From positions 1 through 5,596 of the forward strand of contig JAFARH010000461.1 in the NCBI GenBank assembly GCA_019245555.1: DNA of 5,596 nt, in the 5' to 3' direction. The notes under the pieces were generated by a model. It had not been told where the DNA came from. It ran no database searches and saw only the letters and a list, made by a program, of their open reading frames with translations. The DNA is from Betaproteobacteria bacterium. GTDB taxonomy: Bacteria; Pseudomonadota; Gammaproteobacteria; Burkholderiales; SG8-39. The first letter of the stretch is position 1, and each line of letters opens with the position of its first letter. Positions 1-5,596 of the stretch are shown in pieces. The position numbers were made by a program, and so were the translations under genes.

Positions 1-36
1 GCGCGTAATGCCGCAAATCTTGACGCGCGTTCTCAT
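1..36 (-). CDS. trpF: Phosphoribosylanthranilate isomerase, N-terminal fragment
   Basis: Reading leftward from an ATG at 36-34 gives 12 codons, MRTRVKICGITR, before the window edge. The VKICGITR stretch is the signature first beta strand of TrpF, and its Cys corresponds to the conserved catalytic general base of the family. TrpF converts N-(5'-phosphoribosyl)anthranilate to its carboxyphenylamino-deoxyribulose isomer in tryptophan biosynthesis, in the cytoplasm. The ATG overlaps the truA stop codon as ATGA (36-33), so translation is probably coupled to truA. In betaproteobacteria trpF commonly follows truA and precedes trpB and trpA, which would lie beyond the left edge. The fragment is short, but the motif, the overlap and the gene order agree. 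Confidence 0.9.
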   Translation of the reverse strand, partial: MRTRVKICGITR

Positions 37-869
37 TGAGGAAGGCCCCACCTGGCGTCGTATTCGATTTTCTCGAGGTACAAGCCCTCAGGTCCAAACG
101 TGGGCGCGGCCTTGTTGCGATCGCGCGATGCAAGCACCTCGGCGATCCAGCCTGCCGGCTGCCGACCGGCGCCGACATAGATGAGGCTGCCGACGATATT
201 CCTCACCATGTGGTGCAGGAATGCGTTGGCACGGATCACGAATTCGATCTCGTGAGAGCGTTGTTCGATGTCGACGGAGTGAACGGTGCGCACCGGTGTC
301 TTCGCCTGACATTCTGCCGCGCGAAACGCCGAAAAATCATGCTCGCCGACGAGCGCGCGAGCGGCGCTGCTCATCGCGCTCACGTTGAGCGGCGCGTAGT
401 ACCAGCCGGCATGGCGCGCGTCGAGCGCGGGACGCACCGGCCGGCTGATGAGGCGGTAGCGGTAGGTTCGCGCAATGGCGCTGAAGCGAGCGTGGAATGC
501 GGCGTCGACCGGCCGCGCCCAGAGCACCGCGATTGCCTCGGGCAGGAAAGCGTTCACGCCGCGCACCCACGCGGTCTCAGGTCGAACGGCCTTGGCATCG
601 AAATGCGCGACCTGCGCAGTCGCATGCACGCCGCGGTCGGTACGACCGGCGCCCGTCACGGCGACCGCTTCGCCAGCAATAGCTGCAAGTGCACGCTCGA
701 GCACATCCTGGATCGCACCGCCGCCGGGCTGGGTTTGCCAGCCGAGAAAACGGCTGCCGTCGTACTCCAGGCCGATTGCGATGCGGGAAATACGGGAGGT
801 AACTGCGGCGGGGCTAGCCGAGCTTGGCGAGGAGCTGCTCGGCGCTGCCGCGTTGCGCGGCGTCGCCAT
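33..869 (-). CDS. truA: tRNA pseudouridine(38-40) synthase TruA
   Basis: TruA isomerises uridines 38, 39 and 40 in the anticodon stem-loop of many tRNAs. The 278-aa product has the family's core elements: EYDGSRFLGWQ at 35-45; GAGRTDRGVHA at 73-83, where D78 matches catalytic Asp60 of the E. coli enzyme; RTYRYRL at 134-140, with Y136 matching the conserved active-site Tyr; HDFSAFRA at 177-184; FLHHMVRNIVG at 217-227; and the closing GLYL at 262-265. The ATG at 869-867 is the only NTG start before the core, because a TGA (875-873) sits one codon upstream in frame. It therefore overlaps the fimV end by 56 bases. The first 26 or so residues are low-complexity Ser/Ala/Pro and precede the conserved core. 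The stop overlaps the trpF start. Function is secure; the start is somewhat less so. Confidence 0.95.
   Translation of the reverse strand: MATPRNAAAPSSSSPSSASPAAVTSRISRIAIGLEYDGSRFLGWQTQPGGGAIQDVLERALAAIAGEAVAVTGAGRTDRGVHATAQVAHFDAKAVRPETAWVRGVNAFLPEAIAVLWARPVDAAFHARFSAIARTYRYRLISRPVRPALDARHAGWYYAPLNVSAMSSAARALVGEHDFSAFRAAECQAKTPVRTVHSVDIEQRSHEIEFVIRANAFLHHMVRNIVGSLIYVGAGRQPAGWIAEVLASRDRNKAAPTFGPEGLYLEKIEYDARWGLPQ
47..54 (-). promoter_or_regulatory. Possible ribosome binding site of trpF
   Basis: The mRNA-sense sequence AGGTGGGG lies 10 bases before the trpF ATG, inside the last codons of truA. It resembles a Shine-Dalgarno element and could let trpF initiate in addition to re-initiation at the ATGA overlap. 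It also encodes truA residues, so the match may be incidental. Confidence 0.4.
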
Positions 870-3480
870 CCTTCATCACTTCCTTCAGGAGCTCGCGTGC
901 GCCGTCCTTGTCGCCCATTTCCTCATAGGCTTTCGCGAGGTCGAGCTTGGTGGCGACTTCCTGCCATTTCGGATCGGAGCTCGCCTTCGGCGCGACTACG
1001 GTTGCGTCGGATGGCGCGCCCGATGTGCCCAGGTCGAGGCTAATGGCTGACAGATCGATCTTCATCGTCGCGTCAGCCGGCGGCTCGGCCGAGGGGGCTG
1101 CGGCCTTCTTGTCACTGCCTAGATCGAGATCGAAGTCGAGCCCGCCGCTCGAGTCCGCGGCCTTGGGCGCTTCCGCAGCGGGCTTCGGCGCCTCGGGCTT
1201 CTTCTCGTCCATGCCGAGGTCGAGGTTGAAGTCCATTCCGCCGGCGGCCGATTTTTCTTCCGTGCCGGCGGCGAGCACCGTCTCGTCGGCCGGACCGGTC
1301 TTCAGCGTCTGCGTGGCACCGAGTTCGATGTCGATGCCGGACTTGGTCGTGTCCTTAGCTTCGTCGAGCGAGATGTCGGGTGCCGCGGCCTGCTGCTGTC
1401 CCGCGCCGCCGAGGTCGAAGTCGAGCGTCGGCGCGGCTGCGGCCGCCGCAGGGGCTGCAGGAGCAGCCGCAGCGGCTTCGCCGCCCGAGGCGCCGGCATA
1501 GAGGCCGTTTTGCGGATCGATGCTCTTGCCGAGGGCCGCCGCCTTGTCCCACTCGGGGCCGGCGCCATTCGTGATGCCCTTCAGCTTGAGTGCAGTCTGC
1601 TCGAACGCCTTCGCATCCTTGCGATGCGCATAGATCTCGAGGAGCTTGGCGTGCACGGCGGCACGGTTCGAGTCCTTCGCCAGCGCTTCCTTGAGGATTT
1701 CTTCCGCCTGCGCATCGCGTCCATACGCCATGTAGACGTCGGCTTCCGCGATCGGATCGACTTCCTCGGCCTCCATGCCCGCCGGGGCCTGGCTGGCCTG
1801 CACTGATACCGTGGTTGTCGTGCTCGCCGGTGGTGCAGTCGGCTCTGTAACCGATCCGGCGGCGGCTCCGGCCGCCGCAGCGCCTAAGACGCTGTCTTGG
1901 AACTTAGCTTGGGCCTTTTTTTTTCTGCGTCTGGCCCACCAGAAGTAGCCGCCGAGGAAAACGAGGATGAGTGCCGCCGCGCCGATGTACATCGGATCGG
2001 AGAACTCATCGAGGAGGCTCGGCTCAGGCGCCGCTTTCTTCGCCACCGGCTTCGGCGCGGGCTTCGGTGCCTCAGCAGCGGGTTTGGGCGCTTCTGCCGC
2101 CGGCTTCGGTGCTTCGGCAGCAGGCTGGGCCGGAGCAGGCGTTGGCGCCGCGGGTGCAGGCGTAGGCGCCGGCTTCGGCGCTTCGGCAGCGGGCTTAACC
2201 GGTGCCGGCGTCGGCGCTGCTGGTGCTGGCGTCGGCGCTGGCTTCGGCGCTTCTGCGGTTGGCTTCTGAGCCGCTCCTGCCGGCGTCGCGGCCTTCTTCT
2301 CCGCCTCAGCGAGCTGTTGATTCTTGAGCGCGAGGAGCTTCTGCAGGTCGGCTACGTTCTTCTCGAGTTCCTGCTGGCGCGATTGCGCTTCCGACAGTGC
2401 GCGGTTGCGTGCCGCGGCATCGTCGTCGCGCGCGGCCTGCGAAGGCGCCGCTCCCGGTTTGGCAGGCTCGGCTTTCGAGAGGCGCAGCTGATCACTCGGT
2501 GCTGCGGGCTTGACTGGCTCGGGCTTCGGCTCGATGCGCCCGGCAACTTCACGCTGGCCTGCCGTCGCGTCGGCCGGGGTGGCGACTGCGGCAAGACGGT
2601 TGCGGTACTCCATCCACTGGTCGTTGTGCTGCTTGACCAGCGCCGTTGCTTCGTCGCGATCGATTGTGCCGAGACTGTCGACATCCGGGATGACGAGAAT
2701 CTTGCCTGTGCGCACCAGGTTGACGTTGCCCTTAATAAAGGCGTCCTGGTTCGCGCGGAAGATCGCGATCAGCATCTGGTTCAGCGTCACGCCAGGCTTC
2801 AGGTTCTGCTTTGCGATCTGGCCGAGCGTGTCGCCGCGCTTCACCTCGTAGCTGTTCGCCGCAGCACCGGCCGCGGGCTTGGCAGCTTCAGCCGCCGCTG
2901 GTGCAGGCGTCGCGGCTGCTGGCGCCGGCGTGACGGCCGTAGCCGGCCCTGCCGCCGGCTGCGGCGCGAGCGGCGTTGCTTCGACTGGTTTTTGCTCCGC
3001 GGCCGGCGGCGGCGGCGCGGGCTTCTCTGCCATCGCCGGCGCGGGCGTCGGCGCTTGCGCGATCGCCTGCTGACGGCTCTTGTACTCCGGCGGGTCGAGG
3101 AGGAACGTGTATTCGCGAACGAGCTTTCCGGAGCTCCAGGAGAGCTCGATCAGAATGTCGAGGAAAGGCTCGTTCACCGGCTGCGCGGTGGTGACACGGA
3201 GGAAAGGCTTCTTGTCGCGGCGCTCGAGATTGATGCGGAGGCTGTTCAGTGCCGGGTTGATGTCGATGCCGGCGGCCTCGAATGCATCAGGCGACGCGAG
3301 GCGCGCAGTCAGGCCTTCTTCTTCGCCTGGCTGCAGCGAGACGATCTCGATTTCGGCGAGGAGCGGCTGGCCCAGTGGCGAAAGAACCGTGAGGCGGCCA
3401 AGCCCGGCCGCGTTCGCGAGGGAGGCGAATGCGAGCCATGCGACAGCGACGACGATGCTGATCGAACTGCGCACCACCAC
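814..3480 (-). CDS. fimV: FimV-type inner-membrane LysM/TPR protein (polar hub, type IV pilus assembly)
   Basis: FimV proteins bind peptidoglycan and organise the cell pole, supporting type IV pilus assembly, twitching and, in some species, type II secretion. The 888-aa product shows the whole architecture. A signal peptide covers 1-24, with likely cleavage after A22-N23-A24. The FimV N-terminal domain follows (about 25-133; GLGRLTVLSPLGQPL near the start). LysM is at about 211-266 (YEVKRGDTLGQIAKQN). A coiled coil spans about 355-397, Pro/Ala repeats 409-477, and one membrane helix 497-516 followed by RRRKKK (positive-inside). The cytoplasmic part carries DPIAEADVYMAYGRDAQAEE (575-594) starting a TPR-like region, acidic LDFDLDLG-type repeats (686-818) and the FimV C-terminal helical motif (about 837-888). 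The start is GTG, the first of three consecutive GTG codons (3480-3472), with AGGA upstream. The last 56 bases overlap truA. An A9 tract follows the membrane helix. Confidence 0.93.
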   Translation of the reverse strand: MVVRSSISIVVAVAWLAFASLANAAGLGRLTVLSPLGQPLLAEIEIVSLQPGEEEGLTARLASPDAFEAAGIDINPALNSLRINLERRDKKPFLRVTTAQPVNEPFLDILIELSWSSGKLVREYTFLLDPPEYKSRQQAIAQAPTPAPAMAEKPAPPPPAAEQKPVEATPLAPQPAAGPATAVTPAPAAATPAPAAAEAAKPAAGAAANSYEVKRGDTLGQIAKQNLKPGVTLNQMLIAIFRANQDAFIKGNVNLVRTGKILVIPDVDSLGTIDRDEATALVKQHNDQWMEYRNRLAAVATPADATAGQREVAGRIEPKPEPVKPAAPSDQLRLSKAEPAKPGAAPSQAARDDDAAARNRALSEAQSRQQELEKNVADLQKLLALKNQQLAEAEKKAATPAGAAQKPTAEAPKPAPTPAPAAPTPAPVKPAAEAPKPAPTPAPAAPTPAPAQPAAEAPKPAAEAPKPAAEAPKPAPKPVAKKAAPEPSLLDEFSDPMYIGAAALILVFLGGYFWWARRRKKKAQAKFQDSVLGAAAAGAAAGSVTEPTAPPASTTTTVSVQASQAPAGMEAEEVDPIAEADVYMAYGRDAQAEEILKEALAKDSNRAAVHAKLLEIYAHRKDAKAFEQTALKLKGITNGAGPEWDKAAALGKSIDPQNGLYAGASGGEAAAAAPAAPAAAAAAPTLDFDLGGAGQQQAAAPDISLDEAKDTTKSGIDIELGATQTLKTGPADETVLAAGTEEKSAAGGMDFNLDLGMDEKKPEAPKPAAEAPKAADSSGGLDFDLDLGSDKKAAAPSAEPPADATMKIDLSAISLDLGTSGAPSDATVVAPKASSDPKWQEVATKLDLAKAYEEMGDKDGARELLKEVMKDGDAAQRGSAEQLLAKLG
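881..885 (-). promoter_or_regulatory. Possible ribosome binding site of truA
   Basis: AAGGA in the mRNA sense lies 11 bases before the truA ATG at 869, within the fimV C-terminal codons. The spacing is slightly long. A second AAGG directly abuts the ATG and is too close to act. The site supports, without proving, initiation inside fimV. Confidence 0.35.
1027..1425 (-). repeat. Degenerate acidic motif repeats in the FimV cytoplasmic linker
   Basis: Five short acidic/hydrophobic motifs recur in a low-complexity Ala/Pro/Lys linker: LDFDLGG (686-692), GIDIELG (715-721), MDFNLDLG (749-756), LDFDLDLG (781-788) and KIDLSAISLDLG (807-818). They lie between the TPR-like region and the C-terminal helical motif. 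They look like short linear binding motifs in a disordered tether. This is a protein-level repeat, not a DNA tandem repeat. Confidence 0.7.
1859..1878 (-). other. GC-only stem-loop within fimV
   Basis: A perfect 8-bp inverted repeat (arms 1859-1866 and 1871-1878) encloses a 4-base loop. It lies 36 bases downstream of the A-tract slippery site in the mRNA. It encodes an Ala/Gly-rich stretch, and GC-rich coding DNA readily makes such arms by chance, so a role as an RNA structure is only a possibility. Confidence 0.4.
1915..1924 (-). other. A9 tract with A-AAA-AAG slippery heptamer in fimV
   Basis: In the mRNA sense, codons 519-522 of fimV read AGA AAA AAA AAG, giving nine consecutive A (1924-1916) then G. 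Its last seven bases, phased A_AAA_AAG (1921-1915), are the same heptamer in the same phase as the E. coli dnaX -1 frameshift site. A -1 shift gives three codons and then TAA (1906-1904), a product of about 525 aa. A +1 shift gives nine codons and then TAG (1886-1884). Either would remove the cytoplasmic domain. The sequence is directly visible; actual slippage is inference. Confidence 0.5.
2050..2256 (-). repeat. Pro/Ala/Lys repeats encoded in fimV (23-residue and 7-residue units)
   Basis: FimV residues 409-477 hold two 23-residue units starting at A409 (2256) and A432 (2187), each AEAPKPAPTPAPAAPTPAP plus a short variable end. The region then collapses to 7-residue AEAPKPA units at 455, 462 and 469. 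The units are near-identical in protein but differ at many third codon positions, which argues for a maintained spacer rather than very recent DNA duplication. The segment lies between the coiled coil and the membrane helix and probably forms an extended periplasmic spacer. Confidence 0.8.
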
Positions 3481-3577
3481 GATTTTCCTACCCCCCTGAA
3501 TTTGTTCTGTTAGTACAGGACCAAGAACCTTAACATCATGGCCTTACGGCTGCAAATTGAGAGATTTTCTCGGTTTT
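3481..3577 (-). promoter_or_regulatory. asd-fimV intergenic leader
   Basis: This 97-bp stretch is the only true gap in the window and is clearly richer in A/T than its surroundings, so a fimV promoter would be expected here. I see no convincing -35/-10 pair; TACTAA (3515-3510) is a weak -10 candidate without a good partner. An imperfect inverted repeat occupies 3528-3504: outer arms GTTCT and AGAAC, and an inner TTGGT/ACTAA pairing that competes for one base. No Rho-independent terminator is evident after asd; the GAGA/TCTC arms at 3571-3561 give only a 4-bp stem. Confidence 0.45.
3486..3489 (-). promoter_or_regulatory. Ribosome binding site of fimV
   Basis: AGGA in the mRNA sense lies 5 bases before the first GTG (3480), 8 before the second (3477) and 11 before the third (3474). 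It supports initiation in this GTG cluster, but the spacing slightly favours the second codon, so the exact N-terminus may be one residue shorter. There is no ATG alternative ahead of the signal peptide. Confidence 0.55.
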
Positions 3578-4711
3578 TTACTGCTTCACGCCCCAGTCGA
3601 GAAGGATGCGGAGCATGCGTCGCAAGGGTTCGGCAGCCCCCCAAAGAAGCTGATCCCCTACCGTAAACGCGGTCAGGTAGTCCGCGCCCATAGGTAGCTT
3701 CCGCAGCCGGCCCACCGGAACCGATAGCTTGCCGCTCACGGCGGCAGGAGTGAGCTCGGTGAGAGATTCGTCACGGCGGTTCGGCACCACCTTCACCCAG
3801 TCATTGGCCTCGGCGAGCATGCCCTCGACTTCATCCAGCGGGATCGCCCGGCGCAGCTTGATCGTGAGCGCCTGGCTATGGCAGCGCATCGCGCCGATGC
3901 GCACGCACACTCCGTCCATGGGAATCGCGTTGCCGTTCGACCGCCCAAGGATCTTGTTGCCCTCGGCCTGCGCCTTCCACTCTTCGCGGCTCTGGCCGTT
4001 GCCCATGTCCTTGTCGATCCAGGGGAGCAGGCTCCCCGCAAGCGGGTAGCCAATGTTCTCGCGCGGCAGCGTGCGCGAGCGGATCTGGTCGCTGACCACG
4101 CGGTCGATGTCGAGAATCGCCGAGGCGGGATCCTTCATGAGCTTTTCCGCGCCGTCGCCGATCGTCGCCATCTGCGCCACGAGGTCGCGCATCGCCGCAG
4201 CACCCTGCCCCGATGCGGCCTGGTACGTCATGCTCGTCAGCCATTCGATCTCGTCGCGCTGGAGCAGCCCGCCCATCGCCATCAGCATCAAGCTTACGGT
4301 GCAGTTGCCGCCGATGTAATCCTTCACGCCGTTCTTCAGCGCCGCGTCGATCACGGGCATGTTGACCGGATCGAGAATGATCACGGCGTCGTCGTTCATG
4401 CGAAGCGCGCTCGCCGCATCGATCCAGTAGCCCTTCCAGCCTGCCTTGCGCAGCTTCGGATAGATGTCGTTCGTGTAGTCGCCGCCTTGGCACGAAACGA
4501 TGACCGGCAGCGCCTTCAGGCTCTCCACGTTCATCGCGTCACCCACCGGCGGCGTATCGCGTCCGATCGCCGGACCTTTGCCGCCCGCCTGCGACGTCGA
4601 GAAGAACACCGGCTCGATATGGTCGAAGTCGCGCTCCTCGCGCATGCGCTGCACGAGCACCGACCCCACCATTCCACGCCAGCCGACGATTCCGACTCTC
4701 AACATTCCCAT
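3578..4711 (-). CDS. asd: Aspartate-semialdehyde dehydrogenase
   Basis: Asd reduces aspartyl-4-phosphate to aspartate 4-semialdehyde with NADPH, the branch-point step toward lysine/diaminopimelate, threonine and methionine, in the cytoplasm. The 377-aa product closely resembles the Gram-negative (E. coli-type) enzyme along its whole length. It has the nucleotide-binding loop GWRGMVG (10-16), FFSTSQAGG (36-44), [15 protein letters not shown] (74-88), catalytic C137 in [16 protein letters not shown] (164-170), the active-site His H278 in RCHSQA, and [18 protein letters not shown] near the end. The start is ambiguous: ATG at 4711 or the in-frame ATG at 4705. The second aligns with the E. coli N-terminus ([11 protein letters not shown]), and neither has a clear Shine-Dalgarno. 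Only three bases separate the leuB stop from the first ATG, so coupling with leuB is likely. Confidence 0.97.
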   Translation of the reverse strand: MGMLRVGIVGWRGMVGSVLVQRMREERDFDHIEPVFFSTSQAGGKGPAIGRDTPPVGDAMNVESLKALPVIVSCQGGDYTNDIYPKLRKAGWKGYWIDAASALRMNDDAVIILDPVNMPVIDAALKNGVKDYIGGNCTVSLMLMAMGGLLQRDEIEWLTSMTYQAASGQGAAAMRDLVAQMATIGDGAEKLMKDPASAILDIDRVVSDQIRSRTLPRENIGYPLAGSLLPWIDKDMGNGQSREEWKAQAEGNKILGRSNGNAIPMDGVCVRIGAMRCHSQALTIKLRRAIPLDEVEGMLAEANDWVKVVPNRRDESLTELTPAAVSGKLSVPVGRLRKLPMGADYLTAFTVGDQLLWGAAEPLRRMLRILLDWGVKQ

Positions 4712-4714
4712 AGT

Positions 4715-5596
4715 CTATAGAGCAGCCGACACTGCGTCGCCCATTTCCTTCGTGCTCACCTTGCGTTTGCCTTCGGTGTAGATGTCCGCAGTGCGCAAGC
4801 CATCTTTCAGCACTTTGCTCACTGCTTTCTCAACGTGCGTCGCCGCATCCGGCCGACGCAGCGAATAGCGCAGCATCATCGCCGCGGAAAGAATCGTTGC
4901 CAGCGGGTTGGCGATCCCTTTTCCGGCGATGTCCGGCGCCGTGCCGTGGATCGGCTCGTAGAGACCCTTGCCGCGCTCATCGAGCGACGCCGAGGGCAAC
5001 ATGCCGATCGAGCCAGTGAGCATCGATGCCTCGTCAGAAAGGATGTCGCCGAAGAGGTTGCCGGTGACGATCACGTCGAACTGCTTCGGATTGCGCACGA
5101 GCTGCATCGCGCAGTTGTCGACGTACATGTGCGAGAGCTCGATATCCGGATTCGCTTTCGCCTCGGCCGTCACCACGTCGCGCCAGAGCTGCGATGTCTC
5201 GAGCACATTGGCCTTGTCGACGGAGCACACTCTCTTCGCCCGTTTGCGCGCCGCTTCGAACGCAGCGCGCGCGATGCGCCGGATCTCGCTCTCGCGATAG
5301 CGCATGGTGTCGAATCCCTCGCGCTCCCCTTGCGTCTCACGAATTCCCTTCGGCTCACCGAAGTAGATGTCGCCGGTGAGCTCGCGCACGATCAGGATGT
5401 CGAGTCCCGCGACGACATCGGCCTTCAGCGCGGACGCGGATGCAAGCTCCGGATGCACCTGTGCCGGCCTCAGGTTCGCGAAAAGACCCAATTCCTTGCG
5501 CAGCCCAAGGATTGCCTGCTCGGGACGCTTCGCACGCGCCAACTTGTCATAGCGCGGGTCACCAACGGCGCCGAAGAGCACCGCATCGGCCGCCTT
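4715..5596 (-). CDS. leuB: 3-isopropylmalate dehydrogenase, C-terminal part
   Basis: LeuB oxidatively decarboxylates 3-isopropylmalate with NAD+ in leucine biosynthesis, as a cytoplasmic dimer. The frame is open to the window edge, giving 293 codons; roughly 60-65 N-terminal residues are missing compared with the usual 350-360. Fragment numbering from the edge: [12 protein letters not shown] at 3-14, [12 protein letters not shown] at 71-82, active-site Tyr Y100, Lys K128 in SVDKANVLE, metal-ligand Asp D160 in YVDNCAMQ, D184 and D188 in [12 protein letters not shown], and the NAD-binding stretch [19 protein letters not shown] from about 213. The GTG at 5581-5579 is an internal Val, not the start, because conserved LeuB sequence continues upstream. 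It stops with TAG three bases before asd. The missing 5' end probably follows leuC/leuD, which is not visible here. Confidence 0.96.
   Translation of the reverse strand, partial: KAADAVLFGAVGDPRYDKLARAKRPEQAILGLRKELGLFANLRPAQVHPELASASALKADVVAGLDILIVRELTGDIYFGEPKGIRETQGEREGFDTMRYRESEIRRIARAAFEAARKRAKRVCSVDKANVLETSQLWRDVVTAEAKANPDIELSHMYVDNCAMQLVRNPKQFDVIVTGNLFGDILSDEASMLTGSIGMLPSASLDERGKGLYEPIHGTAPDIAGKGIANPLATILSAAMMLRYSLRRPDAATHVEKAVSKVLKDGLRTADIYTEGKRKVSTKEMGDAVSAAL

Noticed and set aside
36..1043. Plus-strand open frame (335 codons) opposite truA and the fimV end
   Set aside because: It is Arg-rich with no motif and lies across two convincing minus-strand genes. It reflects stop-codon avoidance at high GC.
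1897..3513. Long plus-strand open frame (538 codons) opposite fimV
   Set aside because: It is an Arg/Leu/Gly-rich antisense reading of a GC-rich Ala/Pro/Lys gene, with no recognisable domain. The opposite strand has a full FimV architecture, so this is a shadow.
3561..3580. T-rich stretch with GAGA/TCTC arms after asd considered as a terminator
   Set aside because: The stem is only 4 bp and AT-containing, and in the asd direction the sequence after the arms lacks a U tract. The run is A-rich in the mRNA sense and lies before the arms.
3878..4720. Plus-strand open frame (280 codons) opposite asd
   Set aside because: It is His/Arg/Ala-rich without family features and lies fully antisense to a highly conserved Asd.
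5579..5581. GTG at the right edge considered as the leuB start
   Set aside because: The five codons upstream read KAADA, continuing the conserved LeuB sequence ([10 protein letters not shown]). The gene is cut by the window edge.

Overview
This window (about 63% GC by eye) reads entirely on the minus strand as a compact run of genes in the order leuB - asd - fimV - truA - trpF. The order and the protein types suggest a betaproteobacterium. That lineage typically places the polar/type IV pilus protein FimV and the tRNA pseudouridine synthase TruA between leucine/aspartate-family and tryptophan biosynthesis genes. Genus cannot be fixed from the sequence alone.

Layout in the direction of transcription (right to left): leuB is cut by the right edge and only its C-terminal 293 codons are present (5596-4715). 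Three bases separate it from a complete asd (4711-3578). A 97-bp AT-richer gap follows (3577-3481), the only real intergenic space. Then comes fimV (3480-814, GTG start, 888 aa): signal peptide, FimV periplasmic N-terminus, LysM, coiled coil, Pro/Ala repeats, one membrane helix, and an acidic cytoplasmic part with TPR-like segments. truA (869-33) begins inside the 3' end of fimV. trpF starts at 36 with an ATGA overlap on the truA stop, and only its first 12 codons are in the window.

leuB and asd supply the leucine and the lysine/threonine/methionine/diaminopimelate pathways, and trpF the tryptophan pathway. truA modifies the tRNA anticodon arm. fimV is the non-metabolic member, a cell-envelope protein tied to polar organisation and pilus assembly. 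Tight spacing and overlaps suggest two translationally coupled blocks (leuB-asd and fimV-truA-trpF) separated by the 97-bp leader.

No RNA gene, mobile element, CRISPR array or clearly undescribed system is visible. The most interesting signal is an A9 tract inside fimV. It contains an in-frame dnaX-type slippery heptamer directly after the membrane helix, with stop codons close by in both shifted frames.
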